In this document: positions 44,727 through 53,191 of the stretch, piece after piece
Layout of the letters: each line of letters opens with the position of its first letter
Numbering within the stretch: position 1 is the first letter of the stretch
Assembly (NCBI GenBank): GCA_963708245.1
Contig: OY970201.1
Location: forward strand, 7,750,001 to 7,814,000
Direction of reading: 5' to 3'
Origin: CAVYXK01 sp963708245
Lineage (GTDB): Bacteria; Pseudomonadota; Alphaproteobacteria; Acetobacterales; Acetobacteraceae
DNA length: 64,000 nt
Made by a program: the position numbers and the translations under genes
Notes under the pieces: model-generated
What the model was told of the DNA's origin: nothing
Databases searched by the model: none
What the model saw: the letters and a program-made list of their open reading frames with translations, nothing else

Positions 44727-47617
44727 GCCTGCACCTCGAACAGGTCGCGCGTGGTGCGAGGTGCGGCTGCCTCGGCGCGTTCGGCGATGTGCCGCCAGTC
44801 TTCGGCAAGGCGGTTCCAGACCAGAGCTTCGGCCGCCCAGCCCTTGCGCTCGCAGATTCCATATAGGCGATAGGCTAGCGCACGGACGCTTTCGCGATCC
44901 GCAAGCCGCGCCATGACGGCGGCGGCTGTCTCCTGCCCACCATCTTGCGCGATAAGCGCGCGCGCGAGACGTTGCGCAGCCTGCCAGATGGTGGGCGAGC
45001 GTCCGGCGCCGGCATCGCGTCCCGGCATCTCGTCACGACGGGTCAGCCGGGTCTTGCCGGACAGTGTGATGATCAGGCCGGTGCGGACCAGCTTGTCGAG
45101 CCCGAGGTTGCGGGCATTCGCCGCAAGAATCGCGTCTCCGCTGTCACGCGCGTCCCAGCCGGCATCTTCGAACCAGTCGAGGGCGAAGCGAGTTGCAAGG
45201 TCATAGGCGGCATCGTCGTCCTGGTCCAGTTCGTCGCGGATCCTGTTGATGAGCGCGAGTGCGGTGCGGACGGTCATCTTCTGTCCGGAATCCTCCAGCA
45301 CCGCGGCATAGCGAGTGAAGACGCCCATGCCGGGGCCGATTGCCGACTGCGCCATATCGACGGGCCCGATGCCGGCGGCGCGAATTTGCACAAGTGCTGG
45401 CGGAAGTTCGCGCCGCAGGGCGCGGACGAAGGTTTCGCGTTCGACGATTTCGGCATCCGCCCGGCGTTTGCGGCAGACCAGAACGATCGAGGACGCGAGC
45501 GCGTTGGCTCCCATTCCGGTCATCCGGTTGCCAAGTTCCGTCCGCAACGGCCAGGTTCCGCCCACCGCGAGGCCGCTATCGACGACCGCTTGCAGGAACG
45601 AGGCCCATCCGGGCGAGGCGATGCCTTCTTTCCCAGCTTCGGATTGCTTGAAAGCATAATAGATCGCCAGGGGCACATCGTCCTCGGCCGCCTGCTGCAT
45701 CGCCCGCAGGGCTCGTGCCATTCCGGCGATGAAGAAGGACTCCGCCGCTTCCTTGCCGCCACGTCGATAAGGCGTGGCGACCAGCTCGTCATCCTTCGGT
45801 GTTAAGGGTGCCCGAAGAAGCGCCGGCCAGACCGATGCACGATCCTCACGCTCACCGAGCGAGCGCCGGAGCCAGACGTAGAAGAAATCCGACAGGTCGG
45901 CATAGCCGATGTTGTCGTAATACGGAGGATCGGTGCTGATGACGGCAGGGCGGACAGGATAATCGCCTTGCATTGCATTTTTTGCCGTCACGAGGCCAGG
46001 GTGTGCCTGACGGGGAGCCCCCTCCAGGCTTTCGGCCGTCCAGGCGACAGCGCCCTCGAACGTGCCTGTTCCGGTCAGCAGCGGATTGAGTTCGGCAAAG
46101 TCCCATGTCATTGGGATCGCTTGCCGCGCAAAAGTCGGCCGCGTTGAATCACGCTGGGTGAACCAGGTGCAAATCGACGATCCGCGATCAGCGAGCTTTG
46201 AAAGCGCAAATGCCAGATACGTCGCGACGGCATCGGCGTAGGCGACGGCTCCCGACCCACCCGCGTGCAATGGCGCGCCCTCCGCGGAGAGACCAGCGGC
46301 ATATGCATGCCTCTCGATCTCTTTGCGCACCTCGCCCACCAGGTCTGAGAATGTCGTGAGCGCTACGAGCTGACGCGCGGTGAAAAGATCCTTGTAGTCG
46401 GGAAAGCCGTAGTCCGGCGGCGAGAACCACCTCGGATTCTCTGATATCGCCTGATTGAGTTGGGATACGGCAGTCTCGCGCAATTCCGCTGCCGCTTCGT
46501 GAGAATCAGATGGTGCCACGTAGAGCCGTTCCCGACGCCCCTCAACAACGATCGCAAGCAATCGGCAACGCATTCGACCCGCTCTGCCTTCCTCCTTGAT
46601 CCACGCTGCCGGAATGGGAGCGCCGGTGAGCAAGCACCGAAAACTGGCGCCTCGTGACTCCTTGGTTCCTCTCGTCGCGGAGGTCTTTTCTTCCTCCGTA
46701 GGCACCCCTGTCCGCACTTCGAACCGATAGGTCCGCGTCGAGCGTTCCACGATAGGCTCGATCCAGGACTGCTTCCCCCGTTTCGTGGAAAGCATGAATG
46801 TGGATACAAGCGGCACATGCGCGCCTCTAGCCGCCGGATCGGGCGATCGCACGGTCCGTGCCCAGAGCCACGCCACAACCGTCGCCCCGCGCGCATCCGG
46901 CAGGCGCGCCTTGGGGTAGAGATGCCCGATGCGCTGTTGCGCTTCCTCACGTATCCATCGACCGTAGTACCGCACGTCCTCGGCCAGTCCACGTGCGCCG
47001 GTCCATCCGCCGTGTACCAGGTCGTCCCGCGCGCGTGCCTCTGGGTTCACCGGCGGCCGGCTGGCAAACCTGCGCGGTATCTCCACCAACGCCTTGGAAA
47101 TCAGTACCGCGACCGGATTGAGGTCCGACCCGAACGCAAGCAAGCCAAGCCGCTGCGCCTCCAACGGGATCGAGCCGCCACCGCAAAACGGATCATAGAC
47201 CGGGGGAGCATGCGCAAGCAGATAGGTCCGCACGGCCATTGGGTCGGACACCGGCGGTGGTTCCTCGCCGCGGCGCCAAGCCACGGACCGCGCGATCTCC
47301 CACCGCGCCTCGCTCAGAATGGCGTCCTCGTTCGACGCCTCCCACGGCACCAGCCGCTTGATCACGCCATGCAGTCGGTCGCGCTCCGCCGCCTGCGCTT
47401 CAGGAGTCGGAAATCGCTCCGGCCAGCATGACGGGTCATCCACAAGCTGCGCGAACAGCACCGCGCGGCAGGCCGCCAGCGGCCGGCGGGCCCACCACAG
47501 ATGCAATGTCGAAGGATGCCCGTGCCGGATCGACTTCTCCCGCGCGGCGGCGGCATTGATCGCCTCCAGCGGGATCGAGACCTCGATCAGTTTCTTGCAC
47601 GGTCGTTGTACGACCAT
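44723..47617 (-). CDS. DUF1156 domain DNA methyltransferase (N6-adenine type)
   Basis: 964 residues. The N-terminal DUF1156 signature is KKLIEVSIPLEAINAAAARE, then GHPSTLHLWWARRPLAACRA. A SAM-binding motif PVYDPFCGGGSIPLEAQRLG follows near residue 145, and the catalytic STDPPYYDNIGYADLSDFFY motif (DPPY, amino-methyltransferase) near residue 560. It likely methylates adenine in DNA to mark self, with the DUF499 ATPase as co-translated partner (4-base overlap). No nuclease, PLD/HerA or other effector is visible on either side, so the system appears partial. ATG 47617 fits the family start. Confidence 0.88.
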   Translation of the reverse strand: MVVQRPCKKLIEVSIPLEAINAAAAREKSIRHGHPSTLHLWWARRPLAACRAVLFAQLVDDPSCWPERFPTPEAQAAERDRLHGVIKRLVPWEASNEDAILSEARWEIARSVAWRRGEEPPPVSDPMAVRTYLLAHAPPVYDPFCGGGSIPLEAQRLGLLAFGSDLNPVAVLISKALVEIPRRFASRPPVNPEARARDDLVHGGWTGARGLAEDVRYYGRWIREEAQQRIGHLYPKARLPDARGATVVAWLWARTVRSPDPAARGAHVPLVSTFMLSTKRGKQSWIEPIVERSTRTYRFEVRTGVPTEEEKTSATRGTKESRGASFRCLLTGAPIPAAWIKEEGRAGRMRCRLLAIVVEGRRERLYVAPSDSHEAAAELRETAVSQLNQAISENPRWFSPPDYGFPDYKDLFTARQLVALTTFSDLVGEVRKEIERHAYAAGLSAEGAPLHAGGSGAVAYADAVATYLAFALSKLADRGSSICTWFTQRDSTRPTFARQAIPMTWDFAELNPLLTGTGTFEGAVAWTAESLEGAPRQAHPGLVTAKNAMQGDYPVRPAVISTDPPYYDNIGYADLSDFFYVWLRRSLGEREDRASVWPALLRAPLTPKDDELVATPYRRGGKEAAESFFIAGMARALRAMQQAAEDDVPLAIYYAFKQSEAGKEGIASPGWASFLQAVVDSGLAVGGTWPLRTELGNRMTGMGANALASSIVLVCRKRRADAEIVERETFVRALRRELPPALVQIRAAGIGPVDMAQSAIGPGMGVFTRYAAVLEDSGQKMTVRTALALINRIRDELDQDDDAAYDLATRFALDWFEDAGWDARDSGDAILAANARNLGLDKLVRTGLIITLSGKTRLTRRDEMPGRDAGAGRSPTIWQAAQRLARALIAQDGGQETAAAVMARLADRESVRALAYRLYGICERKGWAAEALVWNRLAEDWRHIAERAEAAAPRTTRDLFEVQA

Positions 47618-47869
47618 GCGTTAGCTTCGCCCTCCTGGCTGCGATCGCGCCTTTTGCGCAACGCAGTTTCACCAGGGGAGGCGCTAAGGTCCGGTTAACG
47701 CGTCAGTGCCTTCTTCGGATTAAGAAGTCTTGCCGCAGAGACATAGAGGACGCTGAGGCCTTCGCCAATTATGCCGGCCGAGCCCGACACTGGAGGGCCA
47801 ACCGCAAGTTAAGCTGACATCAGATCTCGCGCGCAATCCATTTTCGTGCAATGAACACGCTGCGCTAAG

Positions 47870-47894
47870 GACGGCACGTGGCCGCGGTGCCGTC
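47870..47894 (+). promoter_or_regulatory. Hairpin in the leader of the amidohydrolase gene
   Basis: A perfect eight-base inverted repeat (GACGGCAC/GTGCCGTC) with a nine-base loop lies 19 bases before the ATG, just ahead of the AGGAG ribosome-binding site. It could affect translation or be an operator half-site pair; no T tract follows, so it is not a terminator. Confidence 0.4.
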
Positions 47895-47913
47895 TTCCAA
47901 ACAGGAGCCACCA

Positions 47914-49452
47914 ATGACCGCGTCGCTTATACGTGGGCGTCATGTCATCACCCGTGCGCTCGATCGTTTCCGATGGGCGCAGATCGACAACGGCGCAATT
48001 CTACAGGAAAACGGGGTTATCACTGCCACTGGGCGGTTCGCCGATCTGGCCGCGCAACACCCCACCGCGCAGGTGATCGGCACCGGACAGGACGTAATCC
48101 TGCCCGGCTTCGTCAACGGCCACCATCATATTGGCCTGACCCCAGTGCAGCTCGGCTCGCCGGACATGCCGCTCGAACTATGGTTTGCCACGCGGCTGGT
48201 GGTCCGCGATGTCGATCCCTATCTTGACACGCCCTACTCGGCCTTCGAGATGATCGCCTCCGGCATCACCACGGTCCAGCACATCCACGGCTGGGCGCCG
48301 GGCGGCCCCAAGGAAATCGAGGCGCGCGCCGACCACATCATCCGTGCGTACGAAGATATCGGGATGCGGGTTTCCTATTGCTACGCGCTGCGTGATCAGA
48401 ACTACCTGGTCTATGAGCCGAACGATTCGTTCCTGGCCCGTGTGCCGGAAGACATCCGCCCGACCCTGGCCCGGCATTTCGCCCGCTTCCCCCTGACCGC
48501 GGAAGACTCGGTGGCGCTGTTCGAGGCACTGCATGCCAAGCACCACGCCAAGCAGCGGGTTAAGATTCAGCTTGCGCCGGCCAATCTCCACTGGTGCTCG
48601 GATCGCGCACTGGAACTGCTCGCCGCCACGTCGGAGCGGTTCGATGCACCGTTGCACATGCACCTTCTCGAAACACCCTACCAGAAGGAGTACGCCGCCC
48701 GGCGCGGCGGCAGCACGGCGGTTGATTACATCGCCCGCTTCGGCCTGCTGGGACCACGCATGACGCTCGGCCACGGCGTTTGGGTGACCGAGGGCGACAT
48801 CGACCGGATCGCCGAGACGGGTACCCACATCTGCCACAACTGCAGCTCCAATTTCAGGCTCCGCTCTGGCATCGCGCCGCTGAACCGGCTCGAGGCGAAA
48901 GGCATCAACGTCGCGATCGGCCTCGATGAGGCGGGGCTCAACGACGACCGCGACATGCTGACGGAGCTGCGCATGGTGCTGCGCGCGCATCGCGAGCCGG
49001 GCATGGACGACCGCGCGCCGACGATGGCACAGGTGCTGCGCATGGCGACCGAGGGCGGGGCACGCACCACGCCGTTCGGCGCCACGCTCGGTGCGCTGGA
49101 GGTCGGGCGCGTGGCCGACATGGTGCTGATCGACTGGCGGTCCATCAGCTTCCCCTATCTCGACGTCGAGACGCCGGTGCTCGACGCGGTCATCCAGCGC
49201 GCCAAGACATCGGCCGTCCGCACCGTCCTGGTCGGCGGCGAGGTGATCTACGACGACGGTCGCTTCACACGTATCGATCGCGATGCCGCCCTGCAACAGC
49301 TCTCGGATCTATTGCAACGCGACTTGACTGCCGCGGAGCAGGAGCGCCGGCATTTGTCGAGACAAATTCTTCCGCACGTCAAGGCGTTCTACGGAAGCTA
49401 CTTCGATCCGGCGCAACACCAGCCGCATTACCGGCAGAGTTCACAGGTCTAA
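47914..49452 (+). CDS. Amidohydrolase family protein (8-oxoguanine / SAH / atrazine chlorohydrolase-type deaminase)
   Basis: 512 residues from ATG 47914 (AGGAG upstream). The metal-dependent amidohydrolase barrel motifs are all present: VILPGFVNGHHHIGLTPVQL (HxH), RFDAPLHMHLLETPYQKEYA, MTLGHGVWVTEGDIDRIAET, THICHNCSSNFRLRSGIAPL and VAIGLDEAGLNDDRDMLTEL (catalytic Asp region), plus LEVGRVADMVLIDW near the C-terminus. The arrangement resembles the TrzN/AtzA/guanine-type subfamily that deaminates or dechlorinates N-heterocycles. Substrate unknown. It is monocistronic, between the methyltransferase gene and the IS66 element. Confidence 0.88.
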   Translation: MTASLIRGRHVITRALDRFRWAQIDNGAILQENGVITATGRFADLAAQHPTAQVIGTGQDVILPGFVNGHHHIGLTPVQLGSPDMPLELWFATRLVVRDVDPYLDTPYSAFEMIASGITTVQHIHGWAPGGPKEIEARADHIIRAYEDIGMRVSYCYALRDQNYLVYEPNDSFLARVPEDIRPTLARHFARFPLTAEDSVALFEALHAKHHAKQRVKIQLAPANLHWCSDRALELLAATSERFDAPLHMHLLETPYQKEYAARRGGSTAVDYIARFGLLGPRMTLGHGVWVTEGDIDRIAETGTHICHNCSSNFRLRSGIAPLNRLEAKGINVAIGLDEAGLNDDRDMLTELRMVLRAHREPGMDDRAPTMAQVLRMATEGGARTTPFGATLGALEVGRVADMVLIDWRSISFPYLDVETPVLDAVIQRAKTSAVRTVLVGGEVIYDDGRFTRIDRDAALQQLSDLLQRDLTAAEQERRHLSRQILPHVKAFYGSYFDPAQHQPHYRQSSQV

Positions 49453-50133
49453 GTACTGCAGCGGTCTCAACGCTACTACGAGCGGCTCCGTCCCTTGGCG
49501 GCGCATCGCTACTGTCGGGCTTGTGCGTTTCGCGTGCCATCGCAGCCGAAGGTTCCCCCAGTTCAACGTAAGAGCCTGAAAACAGGATTGCACTGCCTCT
49601 ATGCCGGACGCCGTCCGGCCCGTCAGCAGGCACCGTCCGGACTGATCCCGACGCAACATCACTCGCCGGTTTCGGCGTCATTTGAGTACTTTCGACACTT
49701 GAACGGCAGTTCACTTGTGTTCGCCTTCCTGTCTCCTACGTGACGCCTCGCGGCGCCTTTTCCATAACGCTCACGACCCGGGCTTTTGACCCGCCCCGCT
49801 TACGTCGGTTTGCCGCTGCTGCGATGACGGCGAGGAGGAGGACAAGGAATTAGGACTTTGGCGCTACCCCAAAGGTGCTAGAGCAGTTTCTGCGAGGAGA
49901 AGCTTCTGCGCCTACCCGGGTACGACCCGCTCCGTGTAAACGCTTTCTTGGTCAACGGAGCCGAGACCAAAAGTCGTTCCAGGCTCCGTTCACAGCCGGG
50001 GCACATTGGGAGCCTCTAATCCGGCCAGAACTCTTGCGAGGTGATTTGCTCGATCGTCCACCAGGGCGGCGATGTCACGCAGAGCTCACGCATCAACGGA
50101 GCGCCGCACGAACGGGATGAACGTATCCCTACG
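49453..50133 (+). other. Intergenic region left of the IS66 element
   Basis: No supported gene over about 680 bases. Minus-strand frames (for example 49441–49662 ending PLVVALRPLQYLDL) look like the tail of a lost gene but have no recognisable domain. The left end of the IS66 element probably lies within the last few dozen bases. Confidence 0.4.
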
Positions 50134-50169
50134 GTGACGACCGCCTTGTCTGAATAGTGGCGGCTTGAT

Positions 50170-50622
50170 TTGCTTCGGGGGATGATAGGAAGCAAGCATG
50201 AGGCTGCCAGAGTGGCAGCCACAGATGGCGAGGCAAGCCCACGGATCGAGATCGTGGGAGAGCGGCGTCGGGCGCATGACGCTCGGTTTCGAGCCAAGGT
50301 GGTGGGGGAGTTTGTGCAGCCTGGGGTACGCATCCAGGACGTTGCCCGCCGACACGGGATCTGCCCGAGCCTGGTCTATCGCTGGCGTCGCCTCGCTGCA
50401 GCCGAGACTGCCTGCGGCTCGGAGCTGCATCTCTTCCCCGCGCGGATTGCGCCTGTTCCGAGCGAGACGCCGGCGGCATCAGAGCCGTTGCCGTCTCGGG
50501 TGATAACGCCACGGCGAACGGGGTTGATCGAGATCGAGCTGAACGGCAGCGTGCGCGTGAGTATCGACGAAGGAGTGAGCGTTGCGGCGCTCCGCCGCGT
50601 GCTGTCGGTGTTGCGCGGATGA
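50170..50622 (+). CDS. tnpA: IS66 family accessory protein TnpA (HTH)
   Basis: 150 residues with the IS66 TnpA helix-turn-helix: RAHDARFRAKVVGEFVQPGV then DVARRHGICPSLVYRWRRLA near residue 60, a Ser/Pro linker and the C-terminal IEIELNGSVRVSIDEGVSVA block ahead of LRRVLSVLRG. The stop overlaps the tnpB start (ATGA). TnpA is needed together with TnpB and TnpC for IS66 transposition. An internal ATG at 50182 is an alternative start. Confidence 0.85.
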   Translation: MLRGMIGSKHEAARVAATDGEASPRIEIVGERRRAHDARFRAKVVGEFVQPGVRIQDVARRHGICPSLVYRWRRLAAAETACGSELHLFPARIAPVPSETPAASEPLPSRVITPRRTGLIEIELNGSVRVSIDEGVSVAALRRVLSVLRG

Positions 50623-50966
50623 TGATGCCACCCTCGGGTATGCGCGTCTGGCTGGCCGCAGGCAGGACCGATATGCGTCGCGGGATGAATGGCCTTGCCC
50701 TGCAAGTACAACAGTCCCTGCAGCGCAACCCGCACGCCGGCGATGCGTATGTTTTCCGGGGTCGTCGGGGTGATCTGATAAAGGTTCTTTGGCATGATGG
50801 CCTCGGCATGTCGCTATATGCCAAGCGACTCGAGCGCGGTCGGTTCATCTGGCCATCGCCGGCGGATGGAGTGGTTGCGATTACGGCGGCCCAACTCGGC
50901 TACATGCTAGAGGGAATCGACTGGAGACACCCGCAGCGAACCTGGCGACCGGAACTGGCGGGCTAA
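50619..50966 (+). CDS. tnpB: IS66 family accessory protein TnpB
   Basis: 115 residues with the near-invariant IS66 TnpB pattern: SGMRVWLAAGRTDMRRGMNG, LALQVQQSLQRNPHAGDAYV, FRGRRGDLIKVLWHDGLGMS, LYAKRLERGRFIWPSPADG. It starts within the tnpA stop. This is the IS66 Orf2 family, unrelated to IS200/IS605 TnpB nucleases. Intact. Confidence 0.93.
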   Translation: MMMPPSGMRVWLAAGRTDMRRGMNGLALQVQQSLQRNPHAGDAYVFRGRRGDLIKVLWHDGLGMSLYAKRLERGRFIWPSPADGVVAITAAQLGYMLEGIDWRHPQRTWRPELAG

Positions 50967-51050
50967 GATTGGACTAGTTGCACAGTTGCCGGGGTTTTTT
51001 TGAAGATTTCGCGTGCATGACCACGGGCGAGTGTGATTTCAGTTGTCGGC

Positions 51051-52620
51051 ATGAGCGATTCGGCCGGTACACTTCCGGATGACATCGACGCGCTGAAAGC
51101 AGCGCTAATCTCCGAGCAGGCCGCGCGGCGTGATTTTGAGGCTCGTGCCGCTGGTGCCGAGGCGATGGTTGCGCATCTGAAGCTGCTAATCGCCAAGATG
51201 AAGCGTGACCGCTTCGGCGCCTCCGCCGAGCGTGGACGCAAGCTGCTCGATCAGTTGGAGATGCAGATCGAGGAACTCGAGACCGCTGCCGCCGAGGACG
51301 AAGCGGCTGCCGCTCATGCGGCCACGAACAGGACGAACGTGCGCCCGTTCACACGCGCCAAGCCGGTGCGCGCACCGTTACCGGCGCACCTGCCGCGCGA
51401 GCGGCTGGTGCTGCCGTCGCCGACAAGCTGTCCGTGCTGTGGCGGTCAGCTCACCAAGCTCGGCGAGACCACCACCGAGACGTTGGAGAGCATTCCACGG
51501 ACCTACAAGGTGATCCAGACGGTGCGAGAGAAGTTCTCCTGCCGCTCGTGCGAGACGATCACGCAGCCGCCGGCGCCGTTCCATCCGATTTCCCGTGGCC
51601 GCGCCGGTCCGGACCTGCTGGCGACGATCGTCCATGGCAAGTTCGGCGAGCATCAGCCGTTGAACCGCCAAAGCGAGCGGTTTGCCCGCGAGGGCATCGA
51701 TCTCAGCGTCTCCACACTGGCCGATTGGGTGGGTGCCTGCACGACGGCGCTGTCGCCATTGGTGACGCTGATCAAGGCCCACGTACTCGCCGCCGAGCGC
51801 CTACACGGCGATGAGACCACCGTGCCGGTGTTGGCCAAGGTCAAGACCGTCACCGGCCGATTATGGACCTATGTGCGCGACGACCAGCCGTTCGGTGGCG
51901 CGGCACCGCCAGCGGCGATCTTCTTCTATTCGCGCGATCGCAGCGGCGAGCATCCGTGCCGACATCTCGCCGGCTACGCGGGCATTCTGCAAGCCGACGC
52001 CTATGCCGGGTTCAACGACCTCTACCACCCCGCACGCCAGCCTGGTCCGATCATTGAGGCCGCGTGTTGGGCACACGGACGGCGCAAACTGTTCGTGCTC
52101 GCCGAAGTTGCCAAGGCGCCGCTCGCGATCGAGGCGGTGCGCCGGATCGATGCGATCTTCGATGTCGAACGCGACATCAACGGCCTGCCAGCGACCCAAC
52201 GGCAGGCCGTAAGACAGGTCCGGGTCGCGCTCCCTCGAGAGCTGGATGCGCGTCGAACGCGGCAAGCTCTCGCGTCATGCCGACGTCGCGAAGGCGATGG
52301 ACTACATGCTCAAGCGATGGGATGCCTTTGCGCGCTTCCTTGCCGATGGACGCATCTGCCTGACCAACAATGCGGCGGAACGCGCGCTGCGCGGAATTGC
52401 ACTCGGGCGCAAGTCATGGCTGTTCGCCGGTTCGGACCGCGGCGGGGAGAGGGCAGCGGCGATGTATTCGCTGATTGCGTCGGCAAAGTTGAACAACATC
52501 GATCCGCGCGCCTGGCTCGCCGACGTGCTCGCGCGCATCGGTGATCACCCAGTCTCGCGGTTGCACGAACTGCTGCCCTGGCATTGGCCGCGAGCTACTC
52601 GCGTCGACCGCGCGGCCTGA
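51051..52620 (+). pseudogene. tnpC: IS66 transposase TnpC, frameshifted
   Basis: From ATG 51051 (MSDSAGTLPDDIDALKAALI) the frame contains the coiled-coil/KRDRFGASAERGRKLLDQLE region, the zinc-finger-like CPCCGGQLTKLGE and FSCRSCETITQPPAP, and the DDE core LAAERLHGDETTVPVLAKVK and YAGILQADAYAGFNDLYH. After LPATQRQAVRQ (near 52205–52220) it leaves frame; the second frame continues SLESWMRVERGKLSRHADVA and ICLTNNAAERALRGIALGRK with the final catalytic Glu, up to 52620. One base change restores a transposase of about 520 residues. As written the element cannot transpose on its own. Confidence 0.85.
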
Positions 52621-52623
52621 TCA

Positions 52624-52830
52624 ATGGCGGCGCCCAGTTCCGTCTCCACCATCGGCCGGGTGGCCAAGATGCTCGGCGAGGACGAGGACCTCTTGCGCGA
52701 CATCGCCCTCGATATGGAGCCGGAAGACGGTGTCCTCACCGTCTGGGACATCGACGAAATGTCCACCGTTGCCTTTACCGCCGAAGGTATCGAGAACCTC
52801 AAGGAACTCCTCGCGGACCTCAAGAGGTAG
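52624..52830 (+). CDS. Small IS66-associated ORF
   Basis: 68 residues, MAAPSSVSTIGRVAKMLGED then EDLLRDIALDMEPEDGVLTV, ending FTAEGIENLKELLADLKR. Acidic and compact, with a starting ATG three bases after the tnpC stop. Similar small acidic proteins (VARVAELLGEDEDWL-like) accompany some IS66 elements, and it lies within the right terminus. Function unknown; possibly a regulator of the element. Confidence 0.7.
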   Translation: MAAPSSVSTIGRVAKMLGEDEDLLRDIALDMEPEDGVLTVWDIDEMSTVAFTAEGIENLKELLADLKR

Positions 52831-53191
52831 GCGACACCAGTGCGTCGTCCGCATGCTTGGTCGACGGCCGTGCAACACCGCGGCACTCGGCGGATGCTTA
52901 CGGATGATCAGCAGATTGGAGAGGACAATCGCAGCCGTAGCGCCGCAGAATCCTGCCTGGCTCGATCACCACGTCATCGTATTTGCCAGCCTGCCGCCGC
53001 ACTATGGCGCGTAGCACCGCGCCATAGTGATACTGGACGCAAGCCAGCCCGGGCAGGCGCCCGCCTCAGCCCGCACCGCCATGAGCATCTGCGCCGCAAC
53101 TCATAGCTTGCATCGTGGCAGGCCGCCGCGAAACACGAAGAATGCCGCCCGCCTGGATCGCCAATGTACATCCGATCCCGATCCCAGCAGC
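52831..53191 (+). other. Right IS66 end and short spacer before addB
   Basis: Non-coding. 52831–52901 is the IS66 right end. The remainder, up to the addB stop, shows no intact gene; a minus-strand stretch reading RRAAFFVFRGGL faintly recalls an AddA N-terminus but is too short to claim. Confidence 0.4.
53000..53029. repeat. Perfect 12-base inverted repeat
   Basis: CACTATGGCGCG and CGCGCCATAGTG form a perfect 12-base stem around a six-base loop. No T tract follows on the plus strand. It lies between the IS66 right end and the addB stop and could act as a protein-binding palindrome or a transcription barrier. Confidence 0.6.

Larger units (their letters stand above)
50134..52901 (+). mobile_element. 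IS66-family insertion sequence (tnpA, tnpB, frameshifted tnpC, accessory ORF)
   Basis: The gene order tnpA–tnpB–tnpC is diagnostic of IS66. The right end reads, on the minus strand, GTAAGCATCCGCCGAGTGCC, starting with the GTAAGC typical of IS66 termini, at 52901. The left end is less clear: GTGACGACCGCC at 50134 is an imperfect match (10 of 16) in the right place. No flanking 8-base direct repeat was found, so the element may be old or rearranged. Confidence 0.8.

Noticed and set aside
50126..52909. 8-base target duplication flanking the IS66 element
   Set aside because: Left flank TCCCTACG and right flank GGATGATC do not match; the left end is uncertain, so no duplication is claimed.
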